A stretch of 64,000 nt of DNA, taken from the NCBI RefSeq assembly GCF_000002595.2, contig NC_057014.1, positions 1,595,593 through 1,659,592 on the forward strand, in the 5' to 3' direction. The position numbers were made by a program, and so were the translations under genes. The DNA is from Chlamydomonas reinhardtii (Eukaryota; Chlorophyta; Chlorophyceae; Chlamydomonadales; Chlamydomonadaceae). Under the pieces are notes generated by a model. It was not told the origin of the DNA, ran no database searches, and was given only the letters and a program-made list of their open reading frames with translations. Shown piece after piece: positions 38,801 to 51,400 of the stretch (position 1 is the stretch's first letter; every line of letters begins with the position of its first letter).

Positions 38801-40279
38801 TTCCCGCCGCCATCGCCACCTTGGAACCGGCTACAGCCCCTGCTACAGCCCCTGCTGCAGCCACCGAGCAGCAGCAGCAGCAGCAGCAGCCTGCGCCTCC
38901 GTTGGGCTATCTGGCGCAGCACCCGCTGTTTGATCAGATCCCCGCCCTGCGTGCCGACATCGCCACACCCGACTACTGCAGCCTAGGCGACGACGTGAGA
39001 GACGGCTGTGTGTGCTGTGCGTGTGTGTGTGCTTGCATGAAAGTGTGGCGCGAAGACCTGTTTGGTCACTGCGTCCTGCACATGCTGCAGCGGTTGAGCC
39101 GTGGCCCAGGTCGCGATAATGGCAGTGCATTGGGGTTGATAAGGTACTGATATGATACTGCGGCAGTTACCATCACCCCCTGACCTACGCCCCGGCCCCA
39201 GACCCTCGAGCGTGCCTTGCCCAAACACTTGCGTTTTACATCGCACGCCATTACCACCGCAGGGCGAGCCGCACGCCGTCAATGCCTGGCTGGGCCCGGC
39301 CGGCACCACCACCCCGCTGCACACCGACCCCGCACACAACCTGTTGGCGCAGGTGAGCGACAGGCAGGCAGGTAGCTGCTGACAGCTTCCAAAGCAGCGC
39401 TTCCCAGGGGGCCCAGGGCCAGCGCGTGCGGCAGCGCTGCCCAGCCGCAGCTGCCCAGCCTTTCCGCTAAGCCTGCTGCCGGCATGGAGCAGCCCTTTGG
39501 CCAATATAATCGTGTGTTGGGGGTTGCTTTGGGTGACCAAGTAGGGAAGCGTTGCCCAAAGGCCAGTGCCGTTGCCATGCCGCACGTTGCGTGCCGCCAT
39601 TCTGGACTCCCCCTCAACGCGCCGGCGTGCCCCGCCTTTCCCAGCTACTCATGTGCTTCTCGTGATAACTTTGCTATCTATGTAATGCGTAAGCAATCAC
39701 GTCATGCCTTTCCCATGTGCGCCCGCTGTCGTACAGGTGGTGGGCCACAAGTACGTGCGGCTGTACGCCCCCAGCTGTACGGCCGCGCTGTACCCCTTCC
39801 CGGCTGGATCCATGAACAGCAACAGCAGCCAGGTGGACCTGGACCGGATCCAACCCCGGATCCAATCCCGATCAACCCAGACCCGGATCCAGACGGGGGA
39901 ACTTCGGTGGGCTGAGGCGGAGGCTGCGGAGGAAGCGTTGCATGCTGAGCCCGGCCTCAGTTCGCCCGGGACTGGTTCCGACTTCCGACAGCGGCCAGGG
40001 GCTCCGTGTGGGGCAGCTGCCGGCGGCACCGCGCACGGCCACGACGAGCGGACTGCCCAGCCCTTCCTGGATCCCACCACGGGGTCTGGACCCGGGGAGC
40101 AGGCCCAGAAAGAGGATGGCGAGGGAGGCGATGGGGAGGAGGAGTGGCTGGGGGCGGCGGCGCTGCCGTTCCAGGATGTGGTGTTGGGCCCGGGTCAGAT
40201 GCTGTACATCCCCCCGGGCTGGTGGCACTTCGTGCGCTCACTGAGTACTAGCTTCTCTGTCAGCTTCTGGTGGAAGTAG
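35841..40279 (+). CDS. KDM8: JmjC-domain Fe(II)/2-oxoglutarate oxygenase, KDM8/JMJD5 type
   Basis: Probable protein hydroxylase or histone-tail-acting oxygenase related to human KDM8 and plant JMJ30, expected in nucleus or cytosol. Exons: 35841-35946, 36228-36295, 36485-36691, 36958-37834, 38309-38397, 38593-38994, 39263-39352, 39737-40279. Phases fit and give 793 residues. N-terminal helices match KDM8 ([17 protein letters not shown], residues about 108-125). An Ala/Gly-rich insert fills about 200-390. The catalytic part follows: [96 protein letters not shown], ending SFSVSFWWK. The iron triad is H603, D605 and H777. A low-complexity segment (about residues 640-740) interrupts the cupin barrel before the last strands. 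The start is the first ATG in frame. Exon 4 ends in a duplicated donor. The symbol is the human orthologue name. Confidence 0.93.
37822..38010. repeat. tandem duplication across a splice donor (KDM8 intron 4)
   Basis: The words GGTGGTGCCAG, GTGGGTGCGG and GGAAGCACTG occur in order at about 37824-37856 and again at about 37876-37908. A third degraded copy (GGCACCAGGTGGGGTGCGG) follows at about 37982-38010. The first copy contains the donor used in the model (after 37834). Confidence 0.85.
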
Positions 40280-40873
40280 AATCGCGAGATTGCAAGAACG
40301 TTCTAGTCAGGTGTTGTTCACGGGTGTTGTTTCTGTTTGTCTTCATTCGGTACCTGCCGCAAGTAGTGGTGCTGATTCAGTACCGGATAGCAAGGAAGAT
40401 GAGATCAACTGAGGCACCGGTGGGGCGGCCTTTGGATACCTATTACAACTGTACAAGCAAGAGCAGAGGGTGTGGGCCAAGGCCGCCAGGCATTTGCGAG
40501 TTTGCGCTTCGTAGGTCGCGTGGCCCAGGAGTAGAGGGTACGCGTGTGCACGCCTTGAACTCACAAATGCTTTTTTACAGTCCAAAAAGAAAGCGGCTGG
40601 GCGTGCGACGCACTGTGGTGTGGCTGAAGTGGAGTCGGGCGGTGACAGCGGGGGCAACTTCAATGCGTGCCACGCTGGACACTATTGGATCCAGAGTTGC
40701 ATGCATACGCAGACGCGCTGTTACGTCGCTATGAGACTTGCTGCAAGTTCACTGTGCTGTCGGTTCGCAAGCCACGCACTCCGACACAGCGACGAAAGGC
40801 CGGCGGCCATCTTTGACGTTTCTGAAGCAGCCACTTTCAAGGCTCTAGGAAAGCTCAATTGCATTTGCGCAAT
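40280..40873. other. intergenic / KDM8 3' UTR
   Basis: No exon chain is seen and there is no TGTAA word. Probably the 3' UTR of the JmjC gene followed by the promoter of the next plus-strand gene. Confidence 0.4.
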
Positions 40874-42313
40874 ATGTCATCGATGAAGTCGTGCGTATCT
40901 GGGTCCCAGCGAGTCCAGCACGCTCGCAGCCGGAATGCTTCGCTGTTCCTCGGGCGTCGGCCAATTACAATAAGGCAAGACGACAAGCACATGAAGGACC
41001 TCACATAACTTCGCAGCAACTGGACGCCGCCAGGTTCCTCGTCGACATGCACCGCACCGAATTGTATCCGTGTCTGCGTTGTCGCTCGCCGCAGGGCTGC
41101 ATACGACGTGGAGGTGGAGCCGATGCCGCCGCGTGCACCCAACAACGCGCCGCGCTTTGGCGGCTCGCCCCCGCCTCCTCCCCCGCCTCCGCCGCAGCCC
41201 ACGGTTAGTGCACCGTCGCGCAGCAGTGCGCCAGAGCCAACCTTTTCCCGGCTTTGGCTTCCGGCCTGCATGCGCGCTTCTGGCTCATGTCTTTGCAGAC
41301 CTCCAGCATGCTGATATGCACGGCCAACATTCTTCGATCCCCCATGTCGCAAACTTGTCACAGCGCACTTCATTCCAACCGCCGACGCGGCGTGAGCTGC
41401 TGTTTGGCGCCCTGGGCCTGGGGCTGGGCATCGCCGGCACCACCGCCTATGAGAACCGTGAGTGGCGCCGGGAAGGGGCCGCCTATAGTAGTACGACTCC
41501 ATCAATGACGCCAGATGGTCCGGCCCTAGCTGGTATGGTTCATGGTTGCGCTGTCGATGCGGTGCCGTGTTAGGCCGGGCTACACGGGCACAGCTACCTT
41601 TCATTGCGCTTGCCTCCACGCGGCCACGCCCACCCGTGCCTGCGGTTGGCTCCCGCCCTCCCGCTACCCTCCGCCTCCGACACCTCCCCCCGCCTCCCTG
41701 CTCCCTCCCCTCCACCTCCTACCTCTCCTCCCCCGCCTCCCGTCCCCCTCCCCCTCCTCCCTCTCCTCCCCCGCCTCCCTCCCCTCCCCCTCTTCCCACC
41801 TCCTCCCCGCCCGTTCCTCCCCGCAGGCCCGTTGGATCCCGAGGAGGTGGACGAGCGCCTGACCTCCATCCTGGACGAGCTGCTCGACGACGAGGCGCTG
41901 CTCAACGTGCTGGGCGAGGAGATCATGCTCAACAAGGGGCTGGCGGACCAGGCGGTGAGGGCGCAGGTGTAGCTGTAGACTGTAGTCCTTGCTTGGCTGC
42001 GGCTCGGCCGCATGAGGCAAAGAGCACACGGGATGCGGTATGGAGTGGCCGGGGGACGGCGACGGGGATGCAGCTCGGGCGCGGACCGCTGGCGCTCTAC
42101 CGGGTCGTGCCATGACCTGCACCTTCGTGAATCGGCACGGATTGTTTCTTGTTACAGTCTCTTCTCGTAATCTCACATTCGTAACCTGCCTACCGGTGTA
42201 TCGCCCCTCACATACGCACGCCGCAGGACGCCGTGAGCGCGCTGGAGGGCCTGAAGCAGGTGGATGACGCGCTGGGCGACCTGATCCGGGAGGCGGAGGC
42301 GCGCAAGAAGTAA
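40874..42313 (+). CDS. small conserved-looking protein with Pro-rich linker and hydrophobic segment, unknown function
   Basis: I do not recognise the family. Four exons are well supported by phase: 41095-41203, 41364-41457, 41827-41954, 42227-42313. The first exon is uncertain. An ATG at 40874 with a GTGCGT donor after 40890 is phase-compatible and would give MSSMKS-AAYDVEVE and about 144 residues in total. Order of parts: acidic and Pro-rich N-terminus (nine prolines in a row), then TRRELLFGALGLGLGIAGTT, a twin-Arg followed by a single hydrophobic stretch, then an acidic helical region DPEEVDERLTSILDELLDDE with heptad-like Leu spacing, and a basic C-terminus EARKK. The RR plus hydrophobic segment suggests a membrane anchor or a thylakoid/Tat-like lumen signal, but a normal transit peptide is not visible in this model. 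If another first exon exists, the N-terminus would change. Confidence 0.65.
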
Positions 42314-42714
42314 TGGAGCGATATTGCGTGAACGACTGGGCACGTGGGCTACTGGGCACGTGAACTATCCGGGCCGTGGACCACTGGGCAGAGCGCCTTG
42401 GCTCAGAGCCGGGCGGCAGAGGCGTGCACGGAGAGCGGAAAGCATCAACGTGGGGAGAGGCACAATCCATGGCAAAAGTGCACAACACCAAGCCTGGACT
42501 CCATCGCTGTGGCGATGGCGCCGTGGCGTAGTGGCGGCGATGGTGTGCCGCCGCCATAAGAGCGATTGGGGCATGGGGTGAAGGCTGCGCATTGATTGAA
42601 GGCGCGGCAGCAGTAAAATGACTGGGTGGAATGGAGGGTACGGCGCCGCGCCGTGTCGTAGTCGCGAGATTGGCGAAAGCGCGCCGTGCATGACGACAGC
42701 AGCTCAGGCGTTTG

Positions 42715-42719
42715 TGTAA
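42715..42719 (+). terminator. candidate TGTAA polyadenylation signal
   Basis: First TGTAA downstream of the stop at 42311-42313, giving a 3' UTR of about 400 nt, a usual length for Chlamydomonas. Confidence 0.6.
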
Positions 42720-43159
42720 AATAGGGGGTCGTACGTTCAGGTACTCCCGAGAACACTGCAATGCGAAATGCCTTGGTGACTGAAGCGAGGCAAGTCAGTG
42801 ACGCTTCTTGCTGCCAACGTGCAAGCAGTAATGGGCGGGCTCTTGACATGCACTTGACATGCAGGATGTGGGGATGGCAGGCCAATAACGGGAAGGCCTA
42901 GCAGCTCAACGGCAATGTGTGCGGTATGAATGTGTTAGTAGGCAGCCCGCTCTTGCTGTACACGTGTTAGCTGATCATGGGAGCTGCACACAAGGCATGT
43001 AAGATTTCGATTTGAGACTCTCGCGCGGAAATCTGCACCTGCGTATGAACAGCTGCTGTCAGGGATGTGTTCCGTGCGTGCTTCCGCCGCTGTCATGTCC
43101 AGCGCCAAGAGAGACGATGCCAAGTACAAAGAGGACGTGGGAGCGTGATATTTGTTTTC

Positions 43160-43164
43160 TTACA
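43160..43164 (-). terminator. candidate TGTAA polyadenylation signal of PGK
   Basis: TTACA on the plus strand, about 405 bp beyond the PGK stop at 43569-43571. It is the nearest such word on the minus strand. Confidence 0.6.
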
Positions 43165-43568
43165 CATCCTGCAGGCCTACGTACGGCAATCCGTGAACAC
43201 TCAGGGGAGCGCAAAATCCCTGCCTACGGAGCCAGTGTGCCTCAGCGAAAGCTCATGTCTCTTCTCTCATGTACACGATACGCTCGGTCAAAGGAGTTCT
43301 TTCACTCCCCCGGCGTCAGCCCGCATTCAGCACCGGGGCCCAGACGCCCAGGGCTCCCAGGCTTTCGCTGTCGGCACCAAATCATGACCCCATACAAGAG
43401 GCCCCCGGATCCGGAACACTCCCCTTTCTGCAACCACTCAAGTCGTCATGACCAAACCAACAACCCGAAACACACTCCGCCACTCCCGAACAACCGACCC
43501 GAGAGCCATCTCAACCTCTGTCCACACGTAAACTACACGGCAACTGTTCTTATTCAATTGCGAGCAAT

Positions 43569-46500
43569 TTACTTCTCGTCCAGGGCGGCCACGCCGGGCA
43601 GGACCTTGCCCTCCAGCAGCTCCAGGGAGGCACCGCCGCCGGTGGAGATGTGGCTCATCTTCTCGGCAACGCCGGCCTGCTCGACGGCAGCCACGGAGTC
43701 ACCGCCACCAATGATGGTGATGCAGCCCTTGGGCGTCAGGCCGGCCAGGGTGTTGGCGATCGACACGGTGCCGTTGGCGAACTTGGGGAACTCGAACACA
43801 CCCATGGGGCCGTTCCACACAACGGTCTTGGCGTCGGCCAGGGCGTCCTGTTGTGGAGAGAGGACATGAGTTCAGCAGGGTCAGTGACATGTTTGCGAAG
43901 GCGCGGCAGCCCATACACAAGCATCGTGCCTGCCAATGTAGCCAAGCTTTGCAACACTGTACGTCCCCCACCCTAGCCGATCGCCGGCCAGGACCTGTTG
44001 GGCGCCCGCGTCTCCTGCCCTGCACATTGCCCAGCGCCCGCATCTCCTGCCCCGCACACGGCTCCCCACACCCTGCATCCCGAATCTGCGTAAGGAGGAA
44101 CCGCGCTCCAGGCCCCCCTCCATCCCAAACACACTCACGTTGAAGGTCTTGACGGAGTCCGGGCCAATGTCCAGACCCATCCAGCCATCGGGGATGGCGG
44201 TGATGGGCACGGTCTGGGTGTTGGCGTTGGCGTCGAACTTGTCGGCCACCACCACGTCGGTGGGCAGCAGCAGCTGCACACCCTTGGCCTGTGGTGCGCA
44301 CCAACAACCAGGAAGGAGCAGTATTGGGTCAGGAAGAGTTGCTTGTGACCTTTGCATACGCCCTTCCACCGCTGCAGATAGCGCAGCCCCCATCCACCCA
44401 ACGGAACCGATCCCTCATTTGCCAAACAGCGGCCGCCTGCGATTCCCATCATGTCGCGCTCGCTCGCTAACACACGCACCTTGGCCATCTCCTCCAGCTT
44501 CTTGGCCAGCTCGATCTTGTCGTCCTCAACCAGGGAGGAGCCCACCTTCAGGCCGCGGGCCTTGTAGAAGGTGAAGATCATGCCACCGCTGCGGGGGCAG
44601 AAAGAGAGCGGGGGCACAGGGTCAGTGCCAGTGCCAGAGCGAGGGTGGTGAGGTATTCTGGCGCAGGACACAGCCGACTGACCAGCCAGCTTTGGGTTCG
44701 GTTCACGCGCCGCTGCACTCTCGCCTCCTCCGCGCACCCCTCCTCATACGCGACTTGTCAGAGACAGGAATGTGCTGAGACAGGAATGTGCGGTACGTTG
44801 CTGCATCCGCACTCATAGGCCCTTCACAGGCCCCCCCCACACGCACAGACACTAACTCACCCGATGATGATCTTGTCGCACTTCTCCATCAGCGCCTCAA
44901 TGACGGTGATCTTGGAGGACACCTTGGAGCCGCCCACAATGGCCACGAAGGGGCGCTTGGGGTTGGACACGGCGCCATCAAGGTAGTCCTGTAAGCGCGG
45001 GAGGCATGGGCGGAGCACGGGTCAGAACCAGGCCGGGCATCAGGGGGACGTCGGGGAAATGTCGAGCACGGCCAAACGGCCGCGTGGAGCTGGATTGCCC
45101 TCGGCAGCCAGTATGAGAACCTTCCCCCCGAAGCTTTTTGCAACATACACGAACAATCGGACGCCTAAAGCTAAGCTGTCTCACCAGCTCCTTCTGCAGC
45201 AGGAAGCCGGCCACGGAGGGCTTCAGGAACTTGGTCACACCCTCGGTGGAGGCGTGGGCGCGGTGGGCAGTGCCGAACGCGTCGTTCACGTACAGGTCGG
45301 CGTTGGCGGCCAGCTGTGTGTGTTGTACGGTGGTGGGGAGGCAGGGAGAAGGGAGGGGAGGGTGGGGAGGGTGAGTCAACAAACATGCCAGGGCGCAGGC
45401 GATTGACGGAAGCACACGTGCGGGCAGGGGACACCCAACACCACCCACGCCACGCCCACCCCCCAGGCCGGCAAGCGCAAGCACTGCATCAAGTTATCAG
45501 AGTACCACTACCTCAACGTACTCAGCCATGCCCGCCTTGCCTGATTCTCAAAACCCACCTCCCTTTTCCCCAATCTCCACAGTCCTCACCTTCTTGGCGA
45601 ACTCGGGCTCGTTCTTCTCCTCCTCCTTGTAGAAGCGGACGTTCTCCAGCAGCAGCAGCTCGCCGTTCTTCATGGCGCCCACCGCCTTCTCCACCTCGGG
45701 GCCGATGCAGTCATCGACCTTGGTCACGGGCTTGCCCAGCAGCTCCGACAGGCGGGCCACCACGGGGGTCAGGCGGTACTTGTCCTCGGGACCGCCCTTC
45801 GGGCGACCCTGTTTTTAACATGGGCAAGAAGAGGAGGGGAAGGGTGCTCAGAGCTCAGGAGGTGAAATAGGAGGGGGAGGAGGAGGGGGAAGCTAGGGCG
45901 GGCAGGGAGCGGAGGCAAGGCTAGCGTGTAGGGTGTGGTGTGCAAGCTAGCGAACAGACCGGGGCTGCGCCCCTTGGCAGCGACATGTTCTGGGCCAGTG
46001 GTGGAACGAGAAACCTATGCATGCCGACAACACACGATGCTAGGAGCGCCTACCGAGGGCCCTGGGTGCGCCGAGCACAGCACAATCTCTTACCAGGTGC
46101 GAGGTCAGCAGGACCTTAGCACCGTTGTCCAGCAGGTACTTCAGGGTGGGGACGGCCGCGCGAATGCGGGTGTCGTCGGTGATGGCCAGGGTGGCCTTGT
46201 CAAGAGGCACGTTCAGGTCCGCGCGGACGAACACGCGCTTGCCTGCGAGCGAAGCATGGAGGTAGAGCGAGTCAGGTTTAGCGCGACCCCGGGCCTGATC
46301 GGGACCAGGCTAGGCGACCCAGAGTCATCTAAGCGCTCAAAAGTATCAGCAGAGCGGTGTCGGCAGGCTCAGCGACCGCGGGCGAGGCTTCGCTCGCCGA
46401 TGATCCAGTCGACCGAACGCGATAAAAAGCCCCCTTCTGCCACCTGGCCAGTGAGCTCACCCTCCAGGTCAGCCTTGTGCAGGTCGCCAACCGACTTCTT

Positions 46501-46769
46501 CACCTACAGGGCACAGCACGTAGGGAGAAGTCAGCAACCGGGCCCATGGGGCTGGAACTCCGCGACCCATCGAAAGCGCGACTTACCGCCTCGACGACGA
46601 TGCGAGAGCGGCCCACGCGGCGGATGTCCACAGACACCTCAGCGGCGAAGCCAGAGCGCAGCACGGAGCTGGAGGCCGACGAGAAGGGCACCACGCGGGG
46701 GGCCACAGCGGCGACGCGGCGACCGGACACCACGCGCGCGTTGGCGCGCATCTTCATAGAGAGGGCCAT
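43569..46769 (-). CDS. PGK1: phosphoglycerate kinase, chloroplast
   Basis: Transfers phosphate between ATP and 3-phosphoglycerate in the Calvin cycle and chloroplast glycolysis. Nine exons: 46769-46587, 46503-46461, 46242-46094, 45808-45590, 45313-45185, 44988-44861, 44588-44480, 44288-44139, 43847-43569. All phases fit and give 462 residues. The first exon encodes an Ala/Arg/Ser/Val-rich transit peptide ([14 protein letters not shown], then [13 protein letters not shown]). The mature enzyme follows from about [20 protein letters not shown]. Seen motifs: [10 protein letters not shown] (substrate-binding N domain), [57 protein letters not shown] and [13 protein letters not shown] (nucleotide-binding C domain), ending GVAALDEK. 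It agrees with C. reinhardtii PGK1 as I remember it, except around residues 13-14 and 42-60 of the transit region, which I recall as different in an early database entry. Confidence 0.98.
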
Positions 46770-48170
46770 GATTGTAAGTGGGTTGTTCGGACTGAAGGGT
46801 CAGACAACTTTGGCAAAGCGGAAGCAGAAGCTTTTGACTGGAAACGCGCTCCTCATCCGCGATGAGGTGTACGGCCTTGCAGCGAGCGGTCCTCTGCGTT
46901 TGGCGCGCTGCATGCACCAATGCAGACGGCGCGAATTAGTCTTGATATCAGGCGTTAAATCTATCTGAATGCATAAAGCGGGAAGTGGAAATGAGCCATA
47001 ACGGCTACAAGCGAAGCCGGATGCAAAGTACCGAAGGCAACTTGAATGCCCCAAAGCGAAGCTGAAACATGCTATCATGCACATTAAGTATACAATTTTG
47101 TATCTCTGGAAGCAGACTGGCGTTTCTGCTGTCAGCAAGAAGCAGTCTTGCCAGAGGTTCGTCACGCTCAAAGGCCAGGTTGGCTTGGGGCAAAAGAAGT
47201 TGTATCGCACGTCCTACCAGTCTTGTTGGCATCGAGAGGGCGCTGTCCGGGGTCCACTCGGCTACTGCCGCGACCGCGGTCCGCGGGTCCTGAACTTTGG
47301 CCCGCCGTCGCCCCAGGACCTTGCCCAGGATCAGGGTTGCTGCCTCATTGCCTCAGGAGCCCCGGGGCAAGCGTCATAACCCAAGCTCAAGACATAGTGC
47401 AAATTCAGGGGCAGGCCCACCAGCGAAAGAGGGCACGCGGGTTTCCCCGACTAGCCTGACAGATCAGGGGAGGTCGATCAGCGAAGTGCTTGCTAGTGAA
47501 TGCGAATGCAAGACGCCGTCGCGAGCTCCAGGCTAGCAATAAAGTGTCAGCGGCAATGCGGTTACTTGTTACCTTCGAGACGAGACACCGGTGCGCGCTC
47601 CACGCTGCTCCGCATTCGGCACGCCAAACGGAGTCCGAGTGTCGTGGAGACTGCTGCCGCTTGCAGGGGCGGACGTGTTCCAGCTCGCAACTAGGCTGCT
47701 GCCATTCGCCGTGACAACGCGAAACCCACAAAATGCACCCACCTGGAACGGAGCCAGGTCGATGTGTGTTCAGTCCGAACTTGGATCCGGTCGGGTCCCT
47801 CGCACTGGCACAGTTCCGTACATCAGCAGCCACACGAGAAGCTTTGGGCCTTGATTGTATCCTTGCACACGCTGGTATGGGATGGAAGTAAGGAGAGGGA
47901 TGCGGGAGGCAACATCCGGTGGGGGAACGTGGAAAGCACCCAAGGATCTGCATGCCTACATGCACTGGCTTGCAGCGCGCATACACCCGCCTACGGTAGT
48001 CAGCAAGGAAAGCGCGGCTATGTGCCATGTGCCGTGTGTTGTGTGAGGAGTCCTGCGGAACGGCGGCCTGTCAGCAATGCCACCAAGCGCGCCAGGGCTG
48101 TCCGGGGGCAATCGGGGTGGATGAGGGCGAGGCGAGGCGGGAACTTACCTGTCCACGGCAATGTTCATGA

Positions 48171-48435
48171 ATACTGCTCAGTGCTCGTATCTTCCATCTA
48201 CACTGTAGAAATCTGCCCAAAATCCGCCGAAGGCGGAGAAAAAATTTTGGGTTTGGGTGCCACGCATCTACGCAGTGTAGACGGTTTTGGCCGGCTTTGG
48301 TGCAAAAATGGGGGAAGCGTAGACGTTTTGGGGGGCTTGGGGGCTTAAGTGTAGATGCCGCGGTCAGGGTCATCTACGCATGTGTAGATGTCGGGTGCCT
48401 GAGGGCGTCTACAAGATACGAGCACTGATACTGCT
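48171..48435. mobile_element. non-autonomous hAT-type MITE with target-site duplication
   Basis: Perfect 15-bp terminal inverted repeats, CAGTGCTCGTATCTT at 48179-48193 and its complement ending at 48427, enclose 249 bp. Direct repeats ATACTGCT at 48171-48178 and 48428-48435 flank it, an exact 8-bp target-site duplication. An 8-bp duplication and CAGTG ends are diagnostic of the hAT superfamily. The interior has no coding capacity but repeats GTGTAGA/TCTACAC-like words several times (48201, 48275, 48350, 48372-48390), including the palindrome-like CATCTACGCATGTGTAGATG. Such subterminal words are where hAT transposases usually bind. The intact ends and duplication suggest a relatively recent insertion. 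Confidence 0.92.
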
Positions 48436-51400
48436 GGATATTGTCGTGTTGCACACACTGCTCCTGGGGCCCTGGGCCTGAGGGCTAGGCCTTCGCGGTG
48501 GCTTGGCTGGAGAGACAGTCAGAGGCCCGAACTGCGGGTTGGAGGGGGGTGGAGCGGGTTGGGGCTGGACCACCACGGGGCTAGACCACGGGACTGGGCC
48601 CGATTGGACTGGTCACTGGTACCGAAGAAAGAAAGGCTGTGACGGAGGTGACCGCCAGCCCCACGCTACCCCAGGGGCCACGGCAGAGGCCCGGCCAACA
48701 CGACACCTGGCCAACACAGCATCTAGTAGGCGTGGTGGTGCCCGGGCAGAGGGCATTCTGAAAGGGTGGCACCGGACACGGCTTCACGTGCTGCAGGTCT
48801 GGAACGTGCTGACTGCCAGCCTGCAACCTGTCGAAGTACTACCGTACGGTACTAGCGCATGTCGCAGGCTCATGGCAGATCCCGCGGGTAACCGAGGCAA
48901 CCTGGTAAAGGCTAGAGAACTCAGGGGGGGTAGAAAGCTCAGATTCTTACCCCATGCTCAAAATTACAGAGCTTTAGGAAAGCATTATGCACGTACTTTT
49001 AGTTTTTAAGGGGGTGTCTGGTGAGGAAGTTCTGGGCCGCCAAAGTTGGGGGGTCGGTCCTCGTCCCTGGGGGTCCGTCGGGTTTCGGGAGCCCATCCTG
49101 GCGGATTTGGGGAAGCGCCCCACAAGCAGAACTAGGGGCCAAACGCAGCAGTACGAGGCTCATATGTGCACGTTATGACGTAATAAGCACAAACAAAGCG
49201 TGGGAGGGCTAAGTTGCGCGTCCGGGCATGGACCTGTCGGGACATGTCTCCACATTCAACACATGCGCACTGACACAGCTGGGCTCTGAAGCGCTGATGC
49301 GCATGAGTTCACGTCTAACAAGGCTACCGATGCACATTGTCCATTCGTCACGCGGCAGAGAGTTGAGCGCGGGGTGGTCTGGGCCGAGGGGATTTCCATG
49401 GATAGGATCCCGCCCGTGACCGAAGTCTCAGAACAGGACCGTTGATGGCACGAAGTGATAGTCCTCGTCAAGAGGAGTCGATTGACACCACTTTGATATA
49501 AAATGGAGGGGTTTTAACCCCTGAACAACAAGGTTTTGTCCGTCGGGGGGTCGGTCGTCCCCTCAAGGGGGCTCCCGGGGGATTTCGGGGCATGGGGTCT
49601 GGCCCTTGGTTTCCTACCCCCCCCCCTGGAGAACTCCCCACCCCACCTCACCCCAGTGGCTGGAACCTTCCCGCCCCTGGAAACGAGGGGCTGTGTGCCT
49701 GCCTGCTGCCACGAAGTGTCATAATGGAAGAGGAGGTGGAGTGATAGCACCTAGTAACATGTTCGGTATGGCGGGAGGAGCGGCCTATGGGAGCAAGCCT
49801 ACTAGAGCTAGAGTAGGCCGACGGCGCTGCAGGCGGCACGCCCCTGGGGTCCAGAGCAGGGTGTTCGTTCTCCACGTCACTGGCTCGTGAACTGCGTCAG
49901 CAGGTCCCTCTTGTAACCAATGCAATCTGCTGCCGATACGCTTCCGCAGCCTCGCCCAAACACCAGGGGTGCCAATAAAGAATCGCGCATCCGTTACAAG
50001 GTGCATGACCGTGCACTAGAACTTGGCGCACTGAGTACCACAACTTCCTACATTACTACTGGCTATGGCTACAGCTAACAACAAGCACACATGGAGGTGA
50101 ATTGGCCGGCGCCGCCGCGCGCTCTCTTGCAGAGGCAGCGGCGGCTGTGATATTGTACTCTTTGTACCCGTGCCGCCACACATGCTTTAAGACGAAAACG
50201 TGTGACCCGCTACCCTAGGATGCAAGCCCTACTGCTACTAAGAAATGAGGAGCACAGCTCCCTTAGGCAACTCTTCATGGCATTAGAGCGACAAAAGCAC
50301 ACACATCAGTGGGGCCTTGCGTCCTGCCCCCACCCCTACAAAAGAATATGGACGTACCTCACCACCACTTTTTCCATCCCACTGCTTGCCGCCGGAAAGG
50401 GCGAAAGCGCCCGTCTAGACAAGCGCCACACCCAAACCTCAGCTATTCTTCTACCTCGCTCGCATGGTATGTTAGCAAAAGCGGCGACATTCCGGACATA
50501 TGCAAGGGAAATGCAGAGGGCGCCACACCCCTGTGAAACCACTTTGTTGCGGCTTGTGCAACCTTTCCGCCCAGCAGAAATGATACGAAAGTAGAGACCT
50601 GTACAGTTCTGTATCATGGCCTAGCTAGACTTTGATGAAGCTCTCTCACACGGGCAGCCCGTGACATATTCTGCCACTGGCTTGCCCTGGGGCAGCCTCT
50701 CCACGCCACAAAGAAAATGCAGTGCAAACACGCCACGTGTGACTTGTAGAGCGACAGCGCCGCATGGCTGCGTGGCAATCAGTGCTCACCGCTGCCACAA
50801 GCAAGCCCACCCTCCTTTCTCCCCGGCACAGCGGCTCTCGATATCCGCAAAACGACGCGCAAAAGCAGCACCATGGGGCGGGTAATAACTACCGCATCCC
50901 ACAGCGTCAAAAAGTCAAACGTGCCTTGCGGCCCGAGTCCCGACCAGTCCACATAAGGGACCGTACATTCTTCGTTCCCGTCTTTGACGCGGCAATGGTC
51001 CTGGAAGAGGCCGTGCACCCCATTCAATGATGCACGGGCCGGCGCCACCTTTTGAACCAGCCGCTTGCACAAAACTTGCAAACACCGCCAACGCAACCGC
51101 ATTACCGCCACTGCAATGAGCGGGCCTGCCTGGGTAACCTGCCTGACCTACGGCTGTTGAGCACCTCAGGATGTGCCGTGCGGCGGGCACCGCGCCAAAC
51201 AGCGGGCGTCCACACACCGCGTGGGCACACAGGTTGCTTGAAACGCGCACACCCAAGCGGCAGCCACCACGCCCCGTCTAGCAGGGCCCACCTGGCCCTG
51301 TGCAAGCTCCGGGCAAGTCCGGGAAGATTGCATCGAAGGTTACGAGTCTGGTCTGGTCTATACTTCATGCGCGCGGTGCGCTTTCTTTATGACCTATGAT

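Larger units (their letters stand above)
42314..43568. other. convergent 3' flanks of the small protein gene and PGK
   Basis: The two genes converge here. No exon was recognised. It holds the 3' UTRs and the two candidate poly(A) words listed separately. Confidence 0.5.

Noticed and set aside
49450-49740. Possible second transposon bounded by CACGAAGTG words at about 49450 and 49710
   Set aside because: The words are direct, imperfect and unaccompanied by terminal inverted repeats or a clean target duplication.
50202-50594. 130-codon plus-strand frame in the gene-poor interval
   Set aside because: Random composition, isolated, no homology recognised.
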